Assembly (NCBI RefSeq): GCF_025857195.1
Contig: NZ_CP109787.1
Coordinates: 2,359,501-2,423,500 of the forward strand
Length of the DNA stretch: 64,000 nucleotides
Origin: Leisingera thetidis
GTDB lineage: Bacteria; Pseudomonadota; Alphaproteobacteria; Rhodobacterales; Rhodobacteraceae
Direction of reading: 5' to 3'
Positions 36,503-45,985 of the stretch are shown here, in pieces. Below the pieces are notes generated by a model, which was not told the origin of the DNA, did not search any database, and worked only from the letters and a program-made list of their open reading frames with translations. Numbering within the stretch: position 1 is the first letter of the stretch; every line of letters starts with the position of its first letter. A program made the translations under genes and the position numbers.

Positions 36503-36717
36503 GTAGAATCTCCAACACCCTGCCCCTTGCGGCAGCAGCACCGGTCTTCTGCGGGCAGAGCGGCAAGCTGCAGTGAACACTTTCCGCCGCTGAACGGCCC
36601 GGCAAGACCGGGTTTTCAGGGCAGAAAACCGCGGCGGCGTCCGGCGCCGCAACGTTGCGCTTGTGCCGGGCCCCGGCTTTTGGTCAAAACGGTGCGGAAA
36701 CCTGCAGGAGCCGCACC

Positions 36718-37152
36718 ATGACCCAATACGCCCTCATCATGCTGGCCGCGGGCCTTGGCATCCCGGTGCTGGCCGCACTGAACGCCGCCCTGGGCAAGCT
36801 GATCGGCTCCCCCGCCTCCGCCGCGGTGGTGCTGTTCCTGATCGCGCTGATTGCCACCGTCCTCTATGCGCTGATGGCCGGCCCGCAGGCGCTGGCCAGA
36901 ATCCCCTCCGCGCCCAAGCACCTGCTGCTGGCCGGCGTTCTGGTCGCCTTCTACGTGCTGTCGATCACCTATGTCGCGCCGCATTTCGGCGTCGGCAACG
37001 CGGTGTTCTTCGTGCTGATCGGCCAGCTGATCTCCGCCGCCGCCATCGACCACTTCGGCCTGTTCGGCGCCCAGGTCAGCCCGCTGAACCTGACCCGCGC
37101 CGCCGGCATTTCAGTGATGGCGCTGGGGGTCTGGATCACCCAGATGGCCTGA
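36718..37152 (+). CDS. DMT-family transporter, YdcZ type
   Basis: A 144-residue membrane protein of the YdcZ/DMT family (PF04657): five hydrophobic segments, starting MLAAGLGIPVLAALNAALGK and containing YVAPHFGVGNAVFFVLIGQL, a characteristic block. It is half the size of EamA proteins and probably works as a homo- or heterodimer. AGGAG lies seven bases before the ATG at 36718. Single gene; substrate unknown. Confidence 0.9.
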   Translation: MTQYALIMLAAGLGIPVLAALNAALGKLIGSPASAAVVLFLIALIATVLYALMAGPQALARIPSAPKHLLLAGVLVAFYVLSITYVAPHFGVGNAVFFVLIGQLISAAAIDHFGLFGAQVSPLNLTRAAGISVMALGVWITQMA

Positions 37153-37164
37153 AGCGCAGGCGCC

Positions 37165-37500
37165 TCAGCCGGACACCTTCTTGACAAACTGCGATTTCAG
37201 CCCGATCGGCCCCACCCCCGGCACCTTGCAGTCGATGTCGTGGTCGCCCTCCACCAGCCGGATGCCGCGGACCTTGGTGCCGACCTTGATCACCGAGGAG
37301 GTCCCCTTCAGCTTCAGGTCCTTGATCACCGTCACCGTATCGCCGTCGCTCAGCACATTGCCGACGCTGTCGCGCACCTGCGCTTCCGGCCCGGCGGCCA
37401 CGCCCCATTCATGCGCGCATTCGGGGCAGATAAGCAAAGCATCCACCTGGTAGGTGTAGGCAGAGGCGCATTCGGGGCACGGAGGCAAAGTGTCAGTCAT
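37165..37500 (-). CDS. yjdM: YjdM (PhnA) zinc-ribbon protein
   Basis: A 111-residue YjdM/PhnA-family protein. The N-terminal zinc ribbon is CPECASAY ... [10 protein letters not shown] (four cysteines at two CxxC motifs), followed by the family domain with [22 protein letters not shown] and [18 protein letters not shown]. The physiological role is not settled; despite its old name it is not phosphonoacetate hydrolase. No phosphonate genes are nearby. Converges on the DMT gene with 12 bp between stops. Confidence 0.94.
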   Translation of the reverse strand: MTDTLPPCPECASAYTYQVDALLICPECAHEWGVAAGPEAQVRDSVGNVLSDGDTVTVIKDLKLKGTSSVIKVGTKVRGIRLVEGDHDIDCKVPGVGPIGLKSQFVKKVSG

Positions 37501-37613
37501 GGCTCCGCCAATAGCCGCTGATCCGGCTGGAGGCCAGCCAAAGATCGCCTGGACCCGCCCTATGGCCGGGCACGCCCGCGCAGATCAGCAGACCGCCGGC
37601 GGCAGGGATAGGG

Positions 37614-37940
37614 TCAGGCCCCCGTCCCCTTGCCGCTGATCCTGATGTTGCCTTGCAGCTGGGCACCGCTTTCGGTCGCCATGCTCTGGGCCGAAACATC
37701 CGCCTGCACCTGCGAGCTGGCCGCCAGCCGCAGGTCCTCGCATTGGATCTTGCCGCTGTAGGTGCCCTCGACGGTCACCGACTGCGCGGTCAGGGCGCCG
37801 TCGACGGTGCCGCCCTCATGCACCGTTACCGCCTGCGCCGAGAGATCGCCGACCACCCGCCCGCGGACTTCGACACTGCCCTTGCTGGAGGTGATATTGC
37901 CCTCAACGGTCACATCTTCTTCGATTACGGAATTCACCAC
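37614..37940 (-). CDS. bactofilin family protein
   Basis: A 108-residue bactofilin (polymer-forming cytoskeletal protein). The sequence is a run of short right-handed beta-helix turns (VTVEGNITSSKGSVEVRGR, VTVHEGGTVDGALTAQSVTV) typical of the family core. The ends are short, so it is close to a bare core domain. It starts at GTG (37940; a second GTG follows at once) with AAAGGG seven bases upstream. Bactofilins act in cell shape or envelope organisation. No peptidase partner is adjacent. Confidence 0.9.
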   Translation of the reverse strand: MVNSVIEEDVTVEGNITSSKGSVEVRGRVVGDLSAQAVTVHEGGTVDGALTAQSVTVEGTYSGKIQCEDLRLAASSQVQADVSAQSMATESGAQLQGNIRISGKGTGA

Positions 37941-38150
37941 GTGTCAGCCCTTTCTGCGCATTCCCGGCCAGCCTAGCCTGCCCGGCCCGGTTTGAACACC
38001 TGATAGCAAACCGCCGCCTCCGGCCATAGTCCTGCCCTGTTGCACCCGGCAAGGTTCCGCCGGCGCCGCGCGCAAACCGCCGCTGGCGCCCGCTGTCGTC
38101 TTTCCCCGAATACCCCGCCGGAGGCCCTGCGCCGCCAGGGCGCAGTTGGC

Positions 38151-38834
38151 TCAGACCGCCGCCAGCAGACCGTCCTGCAGCTTCACCTGCCGGTCCATCC
38201 GCGCTGCCAGCTCCAGGTTGTGGGTGGCGATCAGCGCCGACATCCCGGTGCCGCGCACCAGCTCCATCAGCGCCGCAAAGACCTGATCCGCGGTGCCGGG
38301 ATCGAGGTTGCCCGTCGGCTCGTCCGCCAGAAGGATCCGCGGGCTGTTGGCCAGTGCGCGGCAGAACGCCACCCGCTGCTGCTCGCCGCCCGACAGCGCC
38401 GCCGGGCGGTGACCGGCGCGGCCCGCCAGCCCGACGGTGCCCAGCAGCTCCGCCGCCCGCGCCGCCGCGGATTTCTGCGAGGCGCCGTTGGCCAGTTGCG
38501 GCAGCACGATGTTTTCCAGCGCGGTGAATTCCGGCAGCAGATGGTGGAACTGATAGACAAACCCCACTTCCTGGCGCCGCACCCGGGTGCGGCGGCGGTC
38601 GCCCTTGCCGGTGACATCCTCGCCCGCGATGCGCACCGTGCCCGCATCCGGCGTGTCCAGCAGGCCCGCGATGTGCAGCAGCGTCGACTTGCCCGCGCCC
38701 GAGGGCGCCACCAGCGCCACCACCTCGCCCGCCTGCAGCGTCAGGCCCGCGCCGCGCAGCACGTCGACCTGGCCGGGCGTGCCGGTGAGGTAGGATTTGG
38801 CGATGCCTGCCAGTTCCAGCGTGATCTCACTCAT
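38151..38834 (-). CDS. lolD: lipoprotein release ATPase LolD
   Basis: A 227-residue ATPase of the LolCDE complex, which extracts mature lipoproteins from the inner membrane for LolA. Motifs are Walker A (APSGAGKST), Q-loop in [20 protein letters not shown] (the [12 protein letters not shown] stretch is LolD-specific), signature LSGGEQQRV, and Walker [13 protein letters not shown]. Its start overlaps the end of the lolC gene by 8 bp, showing one transcription unit. Confidence 0.95.
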   Translation of the reverse strand: MSEITLELAGIAKSYLTGTPGQVDVLRGAGLTLQAGEVVALVAPSGAGKSTLLHIAGLLDTPDAGTVRIAGEDVTGKGDRRRTRVRRQEVGFVYQFHHLLPEFTALENIVLPQLANGASQKSAAARAAELLGTVGLAGRAGHRPAALSGGEQQRVAFCRALANSPRILLADEPTGNLDPGTADQVFAALMELVRGTGMSALIATHNLELAARMDRQVKLQDGLLAAV

Positions 38835-40113
38835 AGCGCAGCGCCTCCACCGGGTTCAGCCGCGCCGCGCGGCGGGCCGGGAAAATGGTCACGAAAAACG
38901 ACAGCCCCAGCGACAGCGCCACCGCCGACAGCACGTCGCCCAGCCGCAGTTCGGCGGGCAGCGCATAGATGCCGCGGATCGACGGGTCCCAGACACCGCC
39001 GCCCATGATGAAGTTCACAAAGGAAAAGACCGGATCGATGTAGATGGCGAACAGGCAGCCCAGCAGCACGCCGCAGAGGGTGCCCAGCACCCCGGTGAAG
39101 GCGCCGCAGATGAAGAACACCCGCATCACCGACCCTTCGCTGAGGCCGATGGTGCGCAGGATGCCGATGTCGCGGCCCTTGTTCTTGACCAGCATGATCA
39201 GCCCCGAGACGATGTTCATCGCCGCGATCAGCACCAGGATCGACAGGATGATGAACATCACGTTGTCCTCGACCTCCAGTGCGCGCAGAAAGCCGCCGGA
39301 GGCATCGCGCCAGGTCCAGACCCCGGCGGTGCCGCCCGCCGCCTGCTGGATGGTGATGGCCATTGCATCAACGTTTTCAGGATCTTCCACCATCACCTCG
39401 ATCTCGTCCGCCGCGCCCTCGCGGTTGAAGAACGCTTGCGCCTCGGCAAACGGCAGGTAGACGCGGGTGCGGTCGATGTCCCAGCGCCCGGCGGTGAAGA
39501 TATAGACCACCTCATAGGCATTGACCCGCGGGCTGGTGCCGAAGGCGGTCTTGACCCCGTTCGGGGAGATCAGCTTGATCTTTTCACCGACGGACACGCC
39601 CAGCTCGCGCGCCACGCCGGAGCCGATGGCGATGCCCTCTTCAAAGCGCCCCAGGTCGCCCAGCGCCTCTTCGCTTTGGGCCACGCCGGGAATGCCCCGG
39701 ATATCCTGCGCGGAGATGCCGAACACCTCGACGCCGGCGTTGCGCTGGCGCAGGTTCGCCATCACCTGGCCCTTGACCAGCGGCGCCGCGCGGGTGACGC
39801 CGGGCACCGCGGCCACGGTCTCCGCCAGCGCCTGATACTCCTTCAGCGACCGGTCCAGCACCCCGGCCTCGTTCACCTCGCCGTAGGAATAGACGGTGAC
39901 ATGGGCGTTGGCGCCCAGGATGGTGCCGACAAATTCCGACCGGAAGCCCGAGCGCACCGCCAGGGTGGCGATCAGCGCAAACACCGCAAGGGTGATGCCG
40001 ATGAGGCTGATCCAGGTCATCACGCTGACCCCGCCCTCGGCCTTGCGGGCGCGCAAGTAGCGCCACGCGATGATCCATTCGAAACGTGAAAACGGCGGAG
40101 GTGTCGTGGCCAT
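38827..40113 (-). CDS. lolC: lipoprotein release permease LolC/LolE
   Basis: A 428-residue permease of the LolCDE exporter. It has an N-terminal helix after [22 protein letters not shown] (LolC/E signature), a large periplasmic domain of about 230 residues and three C-terminal helices in a FtsX/MacB domain ([24 protein letters not shown]). As in most Alphaproteobacteria a single permease is found here, so it probably forms a homodimer with LolD. The ATG at 40113 is the family start. It serves the envelope lipoproteins of the cell, several of which are encoded in this window. Confidence 0.94.
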   Translation of the reverse strand: MATTPPPFSRFEWIIAWRYLRARKAEGGVSVMTWISLIGITLAVFALIATLAVRSGFRSEFVGTILGANAHVTVYSYGEVNEAGVLDRSLKEYQALAETVAAVPGVTRAAPLVKGQVMANLRQRNAGVEVFGISAQDIRGIPGVAQSEEALGDLGRFEEGIAIGSGVARELGVSVGEKIKLISPNGVKTAFGTSPRVNAYEVVYIFTAGRWDIDRTRVYLPFAEAQAFFNREGAADEIEVMVEDPENVDAMAITIQQAAGGTAGVWTWRDASGGFLRALEVEDNVMFIILSILVLIAAMNIVSGLIMLVKNKGRDIGILRTIGLSEGSVMRVFFICGAFTGVLGTLCGVLLGCLFAIYIDPVFSFVNFIMGGGVWDPSIRGIYALPAELRLGDVLSAVALSLGLSFFVTIFPARRAARLNPVEALRYE

Positions 40114-40167
40114 GCAAAGATCCTGCCCAGAAGGTCGGCGCGACCCTATGGGGGGCATGGATCAGGG

Positions 40168-40668
40168 TCAAGCCGCCACGCCCAGCGCCTTGAGCGGCAA
40201 GCGTAAAACCGTCAGCAGAAGCGCCGCCGCCAGCAGGCCCGCCAGAACCCCGCCCGCGGCAAAGGCGAGGCCGTCAGGGCTGACCGGAATGGCCGGGCGG
40301 AAACTGTCCCAGGCGGCGGCGGCCACCTCCGGGTCGGTGAAGCGGGCCAGGTTCAGCACCCGCTGCAGCGGCGCGAGGTCCTGCAGCGCGGCCAGATCGC
40401 CCTGCAGCCGGTCAAAGCGCGACAGCACATCCGACATGGTCTGCGCCCGCAGTCCGCCCATGCGGCCGCCGTCAGCCAATTCGGCCAGCGCCTGCTGCCG
40501 GCTCAGCCCCAGCGCGGCGGCGTCGGCATCGAACCCGGCGGCGATGCGGCCCAGCTCGTCCACCGCGCCGCCCAGCCGCTGCAGGTACTGCTGCGAAAAT
40601 TCCGGAAACTGCGAACAGGCGGTGCCGCCGCAGGTGCCGCCCGCCAATGTCAAAACCCGTGCCAGCAT
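40168..40668 (-). CDS. DUF2937 family protein
   Basis: A 166-residue protein of the DUF2937 family. The N-terminal GGTCGGTACSQFPEFSQQYLQRLGG block is the family signature (only its first part is needed to recognise it: SQFPEFSQQYLQRLGGAVDE). A hydrophobic N-terminal part and one C-terminal membrane helix (GLAFAAGGVLAGLLAAALLLTVL) bracket a helical middle. Function unknown. The ATG at 40668 has GGAGAG upstream. It precedes lolC on the same strand by 54 bp. Confidence 0.85.
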   Translation of the reverse strand: MLARVLTLAGGTCGGTACSQFPEFSQQYLQRLGGAVDELGRIAAGFDADAAALGLSRQQALAELADGGRMGGLRAQTMSDVLSRFDRLQGDLAALQDLAPLQRVLNLARFTDPEVAAAAWDSFRPAIPVSPDGLAFAAGGVLAGLLAAALLLTVLRLPLKALGVAA

Positions 40669-40712
40669 GGCTGCTCTCTCCTGCCGTCTGTTTGCCCCGA
40701 TCAGACGCCAAA

Positions 40713-40745
40713 CGCCGCCGCCAGGCAAGCAGCTTGGCGGCGGCG
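40713..40745. terminator. 11-bp hairpin between 40776 gene and DUF2937 gene
   Basis: Perfect stem CGCCGCCGCCA (40713-40723) / TGGCGGCGGCG (40735-40745) with an 11-base loop, just after the stop of the leftward gene at 40776-41579. No T-run follows, so it may stop transcription weakly or protect the mRNA end. Confidence 0.5.
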
Positions 40746-40775
40746 GCAGGCCGGAAGCGCGCGCTCCCGGTGCCC

Positions 40776-41579
40776 TCAGCCGTCGAAGGCGGGGCAGGAC
40801 TTGGGCCGTCTTTCCCCGATCACATCGGGTGCGGTGCCCGCGAACTTACCGTCCCGCCAGCACAGCTGCCGCGAGGAAAAGGCGATCACGCTCTCGTCCG
40901 ACAGGTTGATGGTATAGGACTTGGAGGCATTGCCCGCGGCGGTGACCTCAACCGCGCCCACGGTGCCGCTGCCCGCCCCGTTCAGCTGCGCGCTGCCGTC
41001 CAGCTGCAGCTCTCCGGCGCCGGTGTAGCCGGTTGCGTACAGCACGGTGTCAATCACCCGGAAATCGTCATTTATCAGATAGTTCCGGGCCGATCCTTCC
41101 TCCCACATCTTGCGGATCCTGGTGTCGATGGCCAGCCAGTCGGACGCATAAAGCAGCACCCCCTTGTAAGTTTCGCTGGTCAGGGAATTGCCGGCAACCG
41201 CGCCGTCGCCCTCCAGACCGAAGCCCTGGATATCCTCGCCGGTGGAGACGGTGCCGCTGGCCGAAACCCGGGCCAGATCCTTGCGGCCGATCTCGAAAAT
41301 CCAGCCCTTGCCGGCTGCCACATCCGGCAGGGTGCCGACATTGGCAAAGCCGTTCTGGATCAGCGCGCCGCTCAGCCGCCTGCGCCCCGTCAGCAGGCCG
41401 ATCTGGCCCGGGCGCGCGACCTTTTCCGCGCCCTTGGTCACATAGACCGTATCGTTCAGCACCAGGTATTTCCCGAACGGGAAAAAGGTCCGCTTGAATT
41501 CGGCCTTCGGTTCCGCCTGCGCCGCCTGCGCCAGGCCGAAGAACAACAGCAATGAAAGAGCCCGCATAATCCTCACCAT
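40776..41579 (-). CDS. hypothetical periplasmic protein
   Basis: A 267-residue exported protein with a signal peptide (RALSLLLFFGLAQAAQA). The mature part is beta-rich (FFPFGKYLVLNDTVYVTKG, GWIFEIGRKDLARVSASG) and ends with a two-cysteine region (SSRQLCWRD ... RRPKSCPAF) that could form a disulfide. I do not recognise a family. Two start codons are possible, ATG 41579 and ATG 41567; both keep the signal peptide. It is the first gene of the leftward run towards DUF2937 and lolCD but may be separately terminated. Confidence 0.7.
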   Translation of the reverse strand: MVRIMRALSLLLFFGLAQAAQAEPKAEFKRTFFPFGKYLVLNDTVYVTKGAEKVARPGQIGLLTGRRRLSGALIQNGFANVGTLPDVAAGKGWIFEIGRKDLARVSASGTVSTGEDIQGFGLEGDGAVAGNSLTSETYKGVLLYASDWLAIDTRIRKMWEEGSARNYLINDDFRVIDTVLYATGYTGAGELQLDGSAQLNGAGSGTVGAVEVTAAGNASKSYTINLSDESVIAFSSRQLCWRDGKFAGTAPDVIGERRPKSCPAFDG

Positions 41580-41691
41580 TCAAAATATTCCGGTTTGCAA
41601 CGCCAATGTTGGCCCGCGGGGCGGCAGCCCTGTCAACCCCCGCCTGCAGAAATTTCCGGAAACGCACCCTTTACGGGATCGCTGTGCCCGT

Positions 41692-41716
41692 AAAAAAACA
41701 GGCCCGAAGGCCTGTT
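41692..41716 (-). terminator. rho-independent terminator of proS
   Basis: Read leftward: stem AACAGGCC / GGCCTGTT (41697-41716) closed by a TTCG tetraloop, followed by seven T (41692-41698). It lies 27 bp past the proS stop. This is the clearest intrinsic terminator in the window. Confidence 0.92.
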
Positions 41717-41742
41717 CCTGACGTGTCCTGATGTCCGGCGCT

Positions 41743-43098
41743 TCAGAAGCCGCGGCCGGTCGGGTGCTTCTCGTAAACCGCGGCCACCTTTTTGACCGCC
41801 TCTTCCGGGGACAGCTCCTCGCTCTCGCCGGTGCGGCGCGAGGTGAGTTCCACCACGCCGTTCTTGAGGCCGCGCGGGCCGACGGTGATGCGCCACGGCA
41901 GGCCGATCAGATCCATCGTCGCGAACTTGCCGCCCGCGCGCTCGTTGCGGTCGTCGTACAGCGGGTCCAGCCCGGCCGCGGTCAGTGCAGCGTACAGCTG
42001 GCTGCAGGCCGCGTCCGCCTCGTCATCGCCCTGCTTGAGGTTGACGATGCCGCAGTGGAACGGGGTCACGCCCTCGGGCCAGATGATGCCCTTGTCGTCG
42101 TGGCTGGCCTCGATGATGGCGCCCAGCAGGCGCGAAACACCGATGCCGTGCGAGCCCATGTGGACCGGCACGTTCTTGCCGTCCGGCCCCTGCACGGTGG
42201 CGCCCATGGCGTCGGAATACTTGGTGCCGAAGTAGAAGATCTGCCCCACCTCGATGCCGCGGGCGACGCGGCGGCGCTCCTCGGGGATCTGGTTGAACAG
42301 GGCCTCGTCATGGGTCTCGTCCGTACGGGCGTATTTGGAGGTGAACTCCTCCAGCACGCTCTGGCACTGCGCGACATTGTCATAGTCGATGTCGCGGTCG
42401 CCAAAGGTGAGGTCGGTCACCGCGCTGTCATAGAACACCTCGGATTCGCCGGTCTCGGCCAGCACGAGGAATTCATGGGTGTCGTCGCCGCCGATCGGGC
42501 CGGAATCGGCGCGCATCGGGATCGCCTGCAGGCCCATCCGCTCATAGGTGCGCAGGTAGCTGACCAGGTGGCGGTTGTAGGCGTGCAGCGCGTCTTCCTT
42601 GGTCAGGTCGAAGTTGTAGCCGTCCTTCATGTAGAATTCGCGGCCCCGCATCACGCCGAAGCGCGGGCGGATCTCGTCGCGGAACTTCCACTGGATCTGG
42701 TACATGGTCAGCGGCAGGTCCTTGTAGCTGCTGACGTGGGCACGGAAGATGTCGGTGATCAGCTCTTCGGCGGTGGGGGTGAACAGCATGTCGCGGTCAT
42801 GCCGGTCCTTCACCCGCAGCATTTCCTGGCCGTAGGCCTCATAGCGGCCCGACTCGCGCCACAGGTCGGCGGACTGCATGGTCGGCATCTGCATCGGGAT
42901 GTGGCCCGCGCGGATCTGCTCGTCATGCACGATGCTTTCGATCTTCTTCAGCACCTTGAAGCCCAAGGGCAGCCAGGAATAGATCCCGGCGGCGGATTGC
43001 TTGATCATCCCGGCGCGCAGCATCAGCCGGTGGCTGACGATCTGGGCTTCCGAGGGGTTCTCTTTCAGAACCGGCAGAAAATAGCGGGACAGGCGCAT
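41743..43098 (-). CDS. proS: prolyl-tRNA synthetase, short alphaproteobacterial form
   Basis: A 451-residue class II synthetase that charges tRNA-Pro. Motif 2 ([29 protein letters not shown] region, of which [10 protein letters not shown] is diagnostic) and motif 3 ([14 protein letters not shown]) are intact, and the anticodon-binding domain follows. The roughly 180-residue editing insertion between motifs 2 and 3 in E. coli ProS is missing, as known for Alphaproteobacteria, where separate deacylases may clear Ala-tRNA-Pro. The ATG at 43098 has GGAG five bases upstream. Ends in a good terminator. Confidence 0.95.
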   Translation of the reverse strand: MRLSRYFLPVLKENPSEAQIVSHRLMLRAGMIKQSAAGIYSWLPLGFKVLKKIESIVHDEQIRAGHIPMQMPTMQSADLWRESGRYEAYGQEMLRVKDRHDRDMLFTPTAEELITDIFRAHVSSYKDLPLTMYQIQWKFRDEIRPRFGVMRGREFYMKDGYNFDLTKEDALHAYNRHLVSYLRTYERMGLQAIPMRADSGPIGGDDTHEFLVLAETGESEVFYDSAVTDLTFGDRDIDYDNVAQCQSVLEEFTSKYARTDETHDEALFNQIPEERRRVARGIEVGQIFYFGTKYSDAMGATVQGPDGKNVPVHMGSHGIGVSRLLGAIIEASHDDKGIIWPEGVTPFHCGIVNLKQGDDEADAACSQLYAALTAAGLDPLYDDRNERAGGKFATMDLIGLPWRITVGPRGLKNGVVELTSRRTGESEELSPEEAVKKVAAVYEKHPTGRGF

Positions 43099-43237
43099 CT
43101 TGGCTCCATCGGTGATGTGGGTTCGAGTTCCCGCCCGGTTTAGTGGCTGCAAGGGGTGCGGGCAAGGGCGGAGGTGGAGGAGTGTTCTAATCCGCAGCTG
43201 CTGTGTTTCCCCCCGGATGAAACCGAACCGCCGGAAC

Positions 43238-43322
43238 ACAAGGCCCGGGCCTGATCTTGGGAGGGCGCGAATGCGCCTTCCCGGGGGGAAGGTCAGGCGC
43301 GGGCCGTGCCGCTGCGCGCCAC
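43238..43322. repeat. dispersed palindromic repeat, copy C
   Basis: A near copy of 32551-32628: same left arm with two changes, same GAAT loop, and a right arm interrupted after GCGCCTTCCC by six G before it resumes AAGGTCAGGCGCGGGCC. The last 30 bases (43293-43322) are identical to copies A and B. It lies between divergent proS and the flavoprotein gene. Confidence 0.85.
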
Positions 43323-43382
43323 GGCCTGGAAACCCGCTTCGCCCCCGCAATGTCGCTTTTGTGCCCTCGCGGCGCAAAAGAA

Positions 43383-43400
43383 CTTGAATAGCCATTCAAG
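43383..43400. promoter_or_regulatory. 7-bp inverted repeat upstream of flavoprotein operon
   Basis: Perfect arms CTTGAAT (43383-43389) and ATTCAAG (43394-43400) with a 4-base centre, in a locally AT-richer patch 67 bp before the GTG start of the next gene. Position and symmetry fit a repressor or activator site. Confidence 0.5.
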
Positions 43401-43466
43401 ATTCGAAAGTGTTAGCGGAAACGCCCCGGACACACCGGGGCTCAAAGAATCCGTGGGGAGAGAGAC

Positions 43467-44831
43467 GTGACCAAAACCATCCATGAACCGGCCCGCGACA
43501 TTCCGGTCATCCATGAAACAGACGTGCTGGTGGTCGGCTCCGGCCCCGGCGGGCTGGCGGCAGCCTTGGCGGCGGCGCGGGCGGGGGTGGAGGTCACCCT
43601 GATGGACCGCTTCGGCTGTTTCGGCGGCAATATCACCACCGTCGGCGTCGAGGGCTTTGCCTGGTACCGGCACGAGAAAACCGTGGAGGCCGGCGGCGTC
43701 GGCCGCGAGTTCGAGGAGCGCGCCAAGGCGATGGGCGCGGCGGTGCCCGAAAGCCAGTCGCTGTCCTATGAGCTGGACAGCGAGGGCTTCAAGCTGGTGG
43801 CCGACACGCTGGTGGAGGAGGCCGGCATCCACCCGATGCTGCACCGGGTGTTCGTGGCCCCCATCCGCGAGGGCAGCCGGATCACCGGCGTCATCGCCGA
43901 GAGCAAGGCAGGCCGCGAGGCGGTGCTGGCGAAACGGGTGATCGACGCCACCGGCGACGCCGACATCGCCCATATGATGGGCGCGCCCTGCGTGAAAACC
44001 CCGGTGGAGCAGATGCAGGCGGCCAGCGTGATGTTCCATATCGCCGGCGTCGACAAGCAGAAATTCATGGAAGGCGTCAAGGCCGATCCCCAGACCTATG
44101 CCAATTGGTCGACCGGCGAATGGCAGGTGGAGACAAGCGGCAAGGAGGACGATATGTTCTCTCCCTTCCTGGCCAAGCCGTTTGCCCAGGCGATCCGCGA
44201 CGGGGTGATCCCGGCGCATCTCAATACCATCGGCGGCACCTGGGGCGCGGTGCATGACTCCGGCGAGATGACCTATATGAACCTGGTGCATCTGGGGGGC
44301 ATCGACGGCACCGACCCAGACAGCATGACCCGCGGCGAGATCGAGGGGCGCCGCCAGGCGATGCACGCCATCGACGCGCTGCGCGCCTATACGCCGGGCT
44401 GCGCGGGCGCGCGGCTGCGCAACTTCGGCATGACCATCGGCATCCGCGACACCCGCAAGCTCGACGCGCATCACAACATCACCGAGGACGAGACACGGCA
44501 TCAGGGCCGCTTTGACGACACCATCGGCATCTATCCGGAGTTCATCGACGGCTACGGCGTGCTGATCCTGCCCACCACCGGGCGTTACATGCAGATCCCC
44601 TACCGCGCGATGCTGCCCAAGGGGGTCTCGGGCCTGCTGGTCACCGGCCGCGCCATCGGCGGCGACAGGATCGCCCATGCCGCCACCCGCAACATGGCCT
44701 GCTGCGCAGTTGCCGGACAGGGCGCGGGCATCGCCGCGGCGCTGTCGGTCAAATCGGGCTGCGAACTGGACGCGGTGGACATCGCGCAGGTGCAGGGTGA
44801 GCTGAAACGCCAGGGGGTGCGGATCCATTGA
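43467..44831 (+). CDS. FAD-dependent oxidoreductase
   Basis: A 454-residue flavoprotein of the FAD_oxidored family (PF12831). The Rossmann motif is LVVGSGPGGLAAALAAARAG (about residues 21-40) followed by an acidic MDRFG strand end. KRVIDATGDADIAHMMGAPC and a C-terminal GLLVTGRAIGGDRIAHAATRN complete the FAD site. The start is GTG at 43467 with GGGAG upstream. It overlaps the 2OG-oxygenase gene by TTGA (44828-44831). The substrate is unknown; the family oxidises sugars, amines or carboxylic acids and some members act on cofactors. Confidence 0.88.
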   Translation: MTKTIHEPARDIPVIHETDVLVVGSGPGGLAAALAAARAGVEVTLMDRFGCFGGNITTVGVEGFAWYRHEKTVEAGGVGREFEERAKAMGAAVPESQSLSYELDSEGFKLVADTLVEEAGIHPMLHRVFVAPIREGSRITGVIAESKAGREAVLAKRVIDATGDADIAHMMGAPCVKTPVEQMQAASVMFHIAGVDKQKFMEGVKADPQTYANWSTGEWQVETSGKEDDMFSPFLAKPFAQAIRDGVIPAHLNTIGGTWGAVHDSGEMTYMNLVHLGGIDGTDPDSMTRGEIEGRRQAMHAIDALRAYTPGCAGARLRNFGMTIGIRDTRKLDAHHNITEDETRHQGRFDDTIGIYPEFIDGYGVLILPTTGRYMQIPYRAMLPKGVSGLLVTGRAIGGDRIAHAATRNMACCAVAGQGAGIAAALSVKSGCELDAVDIAQVQGELKRQGVRIH

Positions 44832-45805
44832 CGCAGAATATTCCCACCATCGACATCACCCCGCTGCGCGAGGCCGGGCATCCGCAGCGGCAGCAGACTG
44901 TCGCGGCCATTCTGGCGGCGGCTGAGGACATCGGCTTCCTGTCCATCACCGGCACCGGGGTGGCGCCGGAGACGGTGGACAGCGTGCGGGCCGTGGTGCG
45001 GGCGATCTTTGCGGTGCCGGAGAAATCCAAGTGGGAGCAGGCAATTACGCGGGAGAATTACCGCGGCTACATCCCGATGGGTTTCTTCACGCCCAATGAC
45101 GGCTCCGGCACTGCGGACAAATACGAGGGCTACAAGCTGCATCACGAGGTGGCGGCGGACGACCCGATCCGCGCCGCCTGCCCTCTTTACGGCCCCAACC
45201 GCTGGCCCGGCGAGGTGCCGCAGGCGCGCAAGGCGATTCTGGACTACTGGGCAAAGCTGGACGGCGTGTTTCACCTGCTGCTGGGGGCGCTCGCCGAGGG
45301 GCTGGGGCTGGAGCCGGATGCGTTCCGGGAGCCGTTCGAGAACCCGCTCACCAACATGAGCCTGCTGCACTACCCGCCGCAGGCGCCCGAGGAGGACGGT
45401 TTTGGCATTCACCCGCACAAGGACACTGACGCGCTGACCATCATCGCGCCGGACCCGGTCGGGGGCTTGGAGGTGCAGACCCGTGACGGCGGCTGGATCA
45501 GCCCCGGCTGCCCTCCCGGCGGCTTTGTCGTCAACATCGGCGACATGCTGGAGCTGTGGTCCGGCGGGCGGCTGGTCTCCACCCCGCACCGGGTGGTGAA
45601 CAGGTCCGGGCGCGAGCGCTATTCCTTCCCGTATTTCGCGGTGCCGCGCCACGATGTGGTGGTGAAGCCGCTGCTGCCGCCGGTTGACGGGTTCAGCCGC
45701 CCGCCCGTGCATTGCGGCCACTGGTCGGCCGAGATCTGGCGCACCAACTGGCCGGATCAGGACGCAGATGCGGACACCCCGGAGCTGGGGACGCTGCACA
45801 GCTGA
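44828..45805 (+). CDS. 2OG-Fe(II) oxygenase, isopenicillin N synthase family
   Basis: A 325-residue non-haem iron oxygenase. The iron triad is His197-x-Asp199 (HPHKDTDALT) and His254 (STPHRVVN), and the 2-oxoglutarate-binding Arg264-x-Ser266 (RYSFPYF) follows; the N-terminal DIOX_N segment (IPTIDITPL, ILAAAEDIGFLSITGTGV) is present. The start is a TTG that overlaps the upstream stop (TTGA), so translation is coupled to the flavoprotein. Members hydroxylate or desaturate small molecules. The pair looks like a two-step oxidation pathway. Confidence 0.9.
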   Translation: MTQNIPTIDITPLREAGHPQRQQTVAAILAAAEDIGFLSITGTGVAPETVDSVRAVVRAIFAVPEKSKWEQAITRENYRGYIPMGFFTPNDGSGTADKYEGYKLHHEVAADDPIRAACPLYGPNRWPGEVPQARKAILDYWAKLDGVFHLLLGALAEGLGLEPDAFREPFENPLTNMSLLHYPPQAPEEDGFGIHPHKDTDALTIIAPDPVGGLEVQTRDGGWISPGCPPGGFVVNIGDMLELWSGGRLVSTPHRVVNRSGRERYSFPYFAVPRHDVVVKPLLPPVDGFSRPPVHCGHWSAEIWRTNWPDQDADADTPELGTLHS

Positions 45806-45985
45806 GGGAACGCCCTGCCCCTGCGGCCGCGCAGGACATTTCCCTGACTTGCCCCCGGTCTTTTGCGCCTTATCCCCGTCTTGCCCACAGCGGATTTGCC
45901 CCTGCCCCTTGCATGGGCTGCGCCCATCGGGGAAGACTGGCCGCAACAACCGGATGCAAACAGACCAGGGGCGGGCAGTCTGACC

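Larger units (their letters stand above)
43099..43466. other. divergent region with repeat and inverted repeats
   Basis: No gene. It holds repeat copy C (43238-43322), an inverted repeat CTTGAAT-AGCC-ATTCAAG (43383-43400) and a small hairpin CCCCGG/CCGGGG (43424-43440) in the leader of the flavoprotein gene. Confidence 0.65.

Noticed and set aside
43126..43148. GGTTCGAGTTCC resembling a tRNA T-loop
   Set aside because: Flanking bases do not form the 5-bp T stem, no acceptor or anticodon arm is present, and the site is the proS upstream region.
43383..43400. CTTGAAT inverted repeat as a terminator of proS
   Set aside because: proS runs away from it; the element is upstream of both divergent genes, so an operator is more likely.
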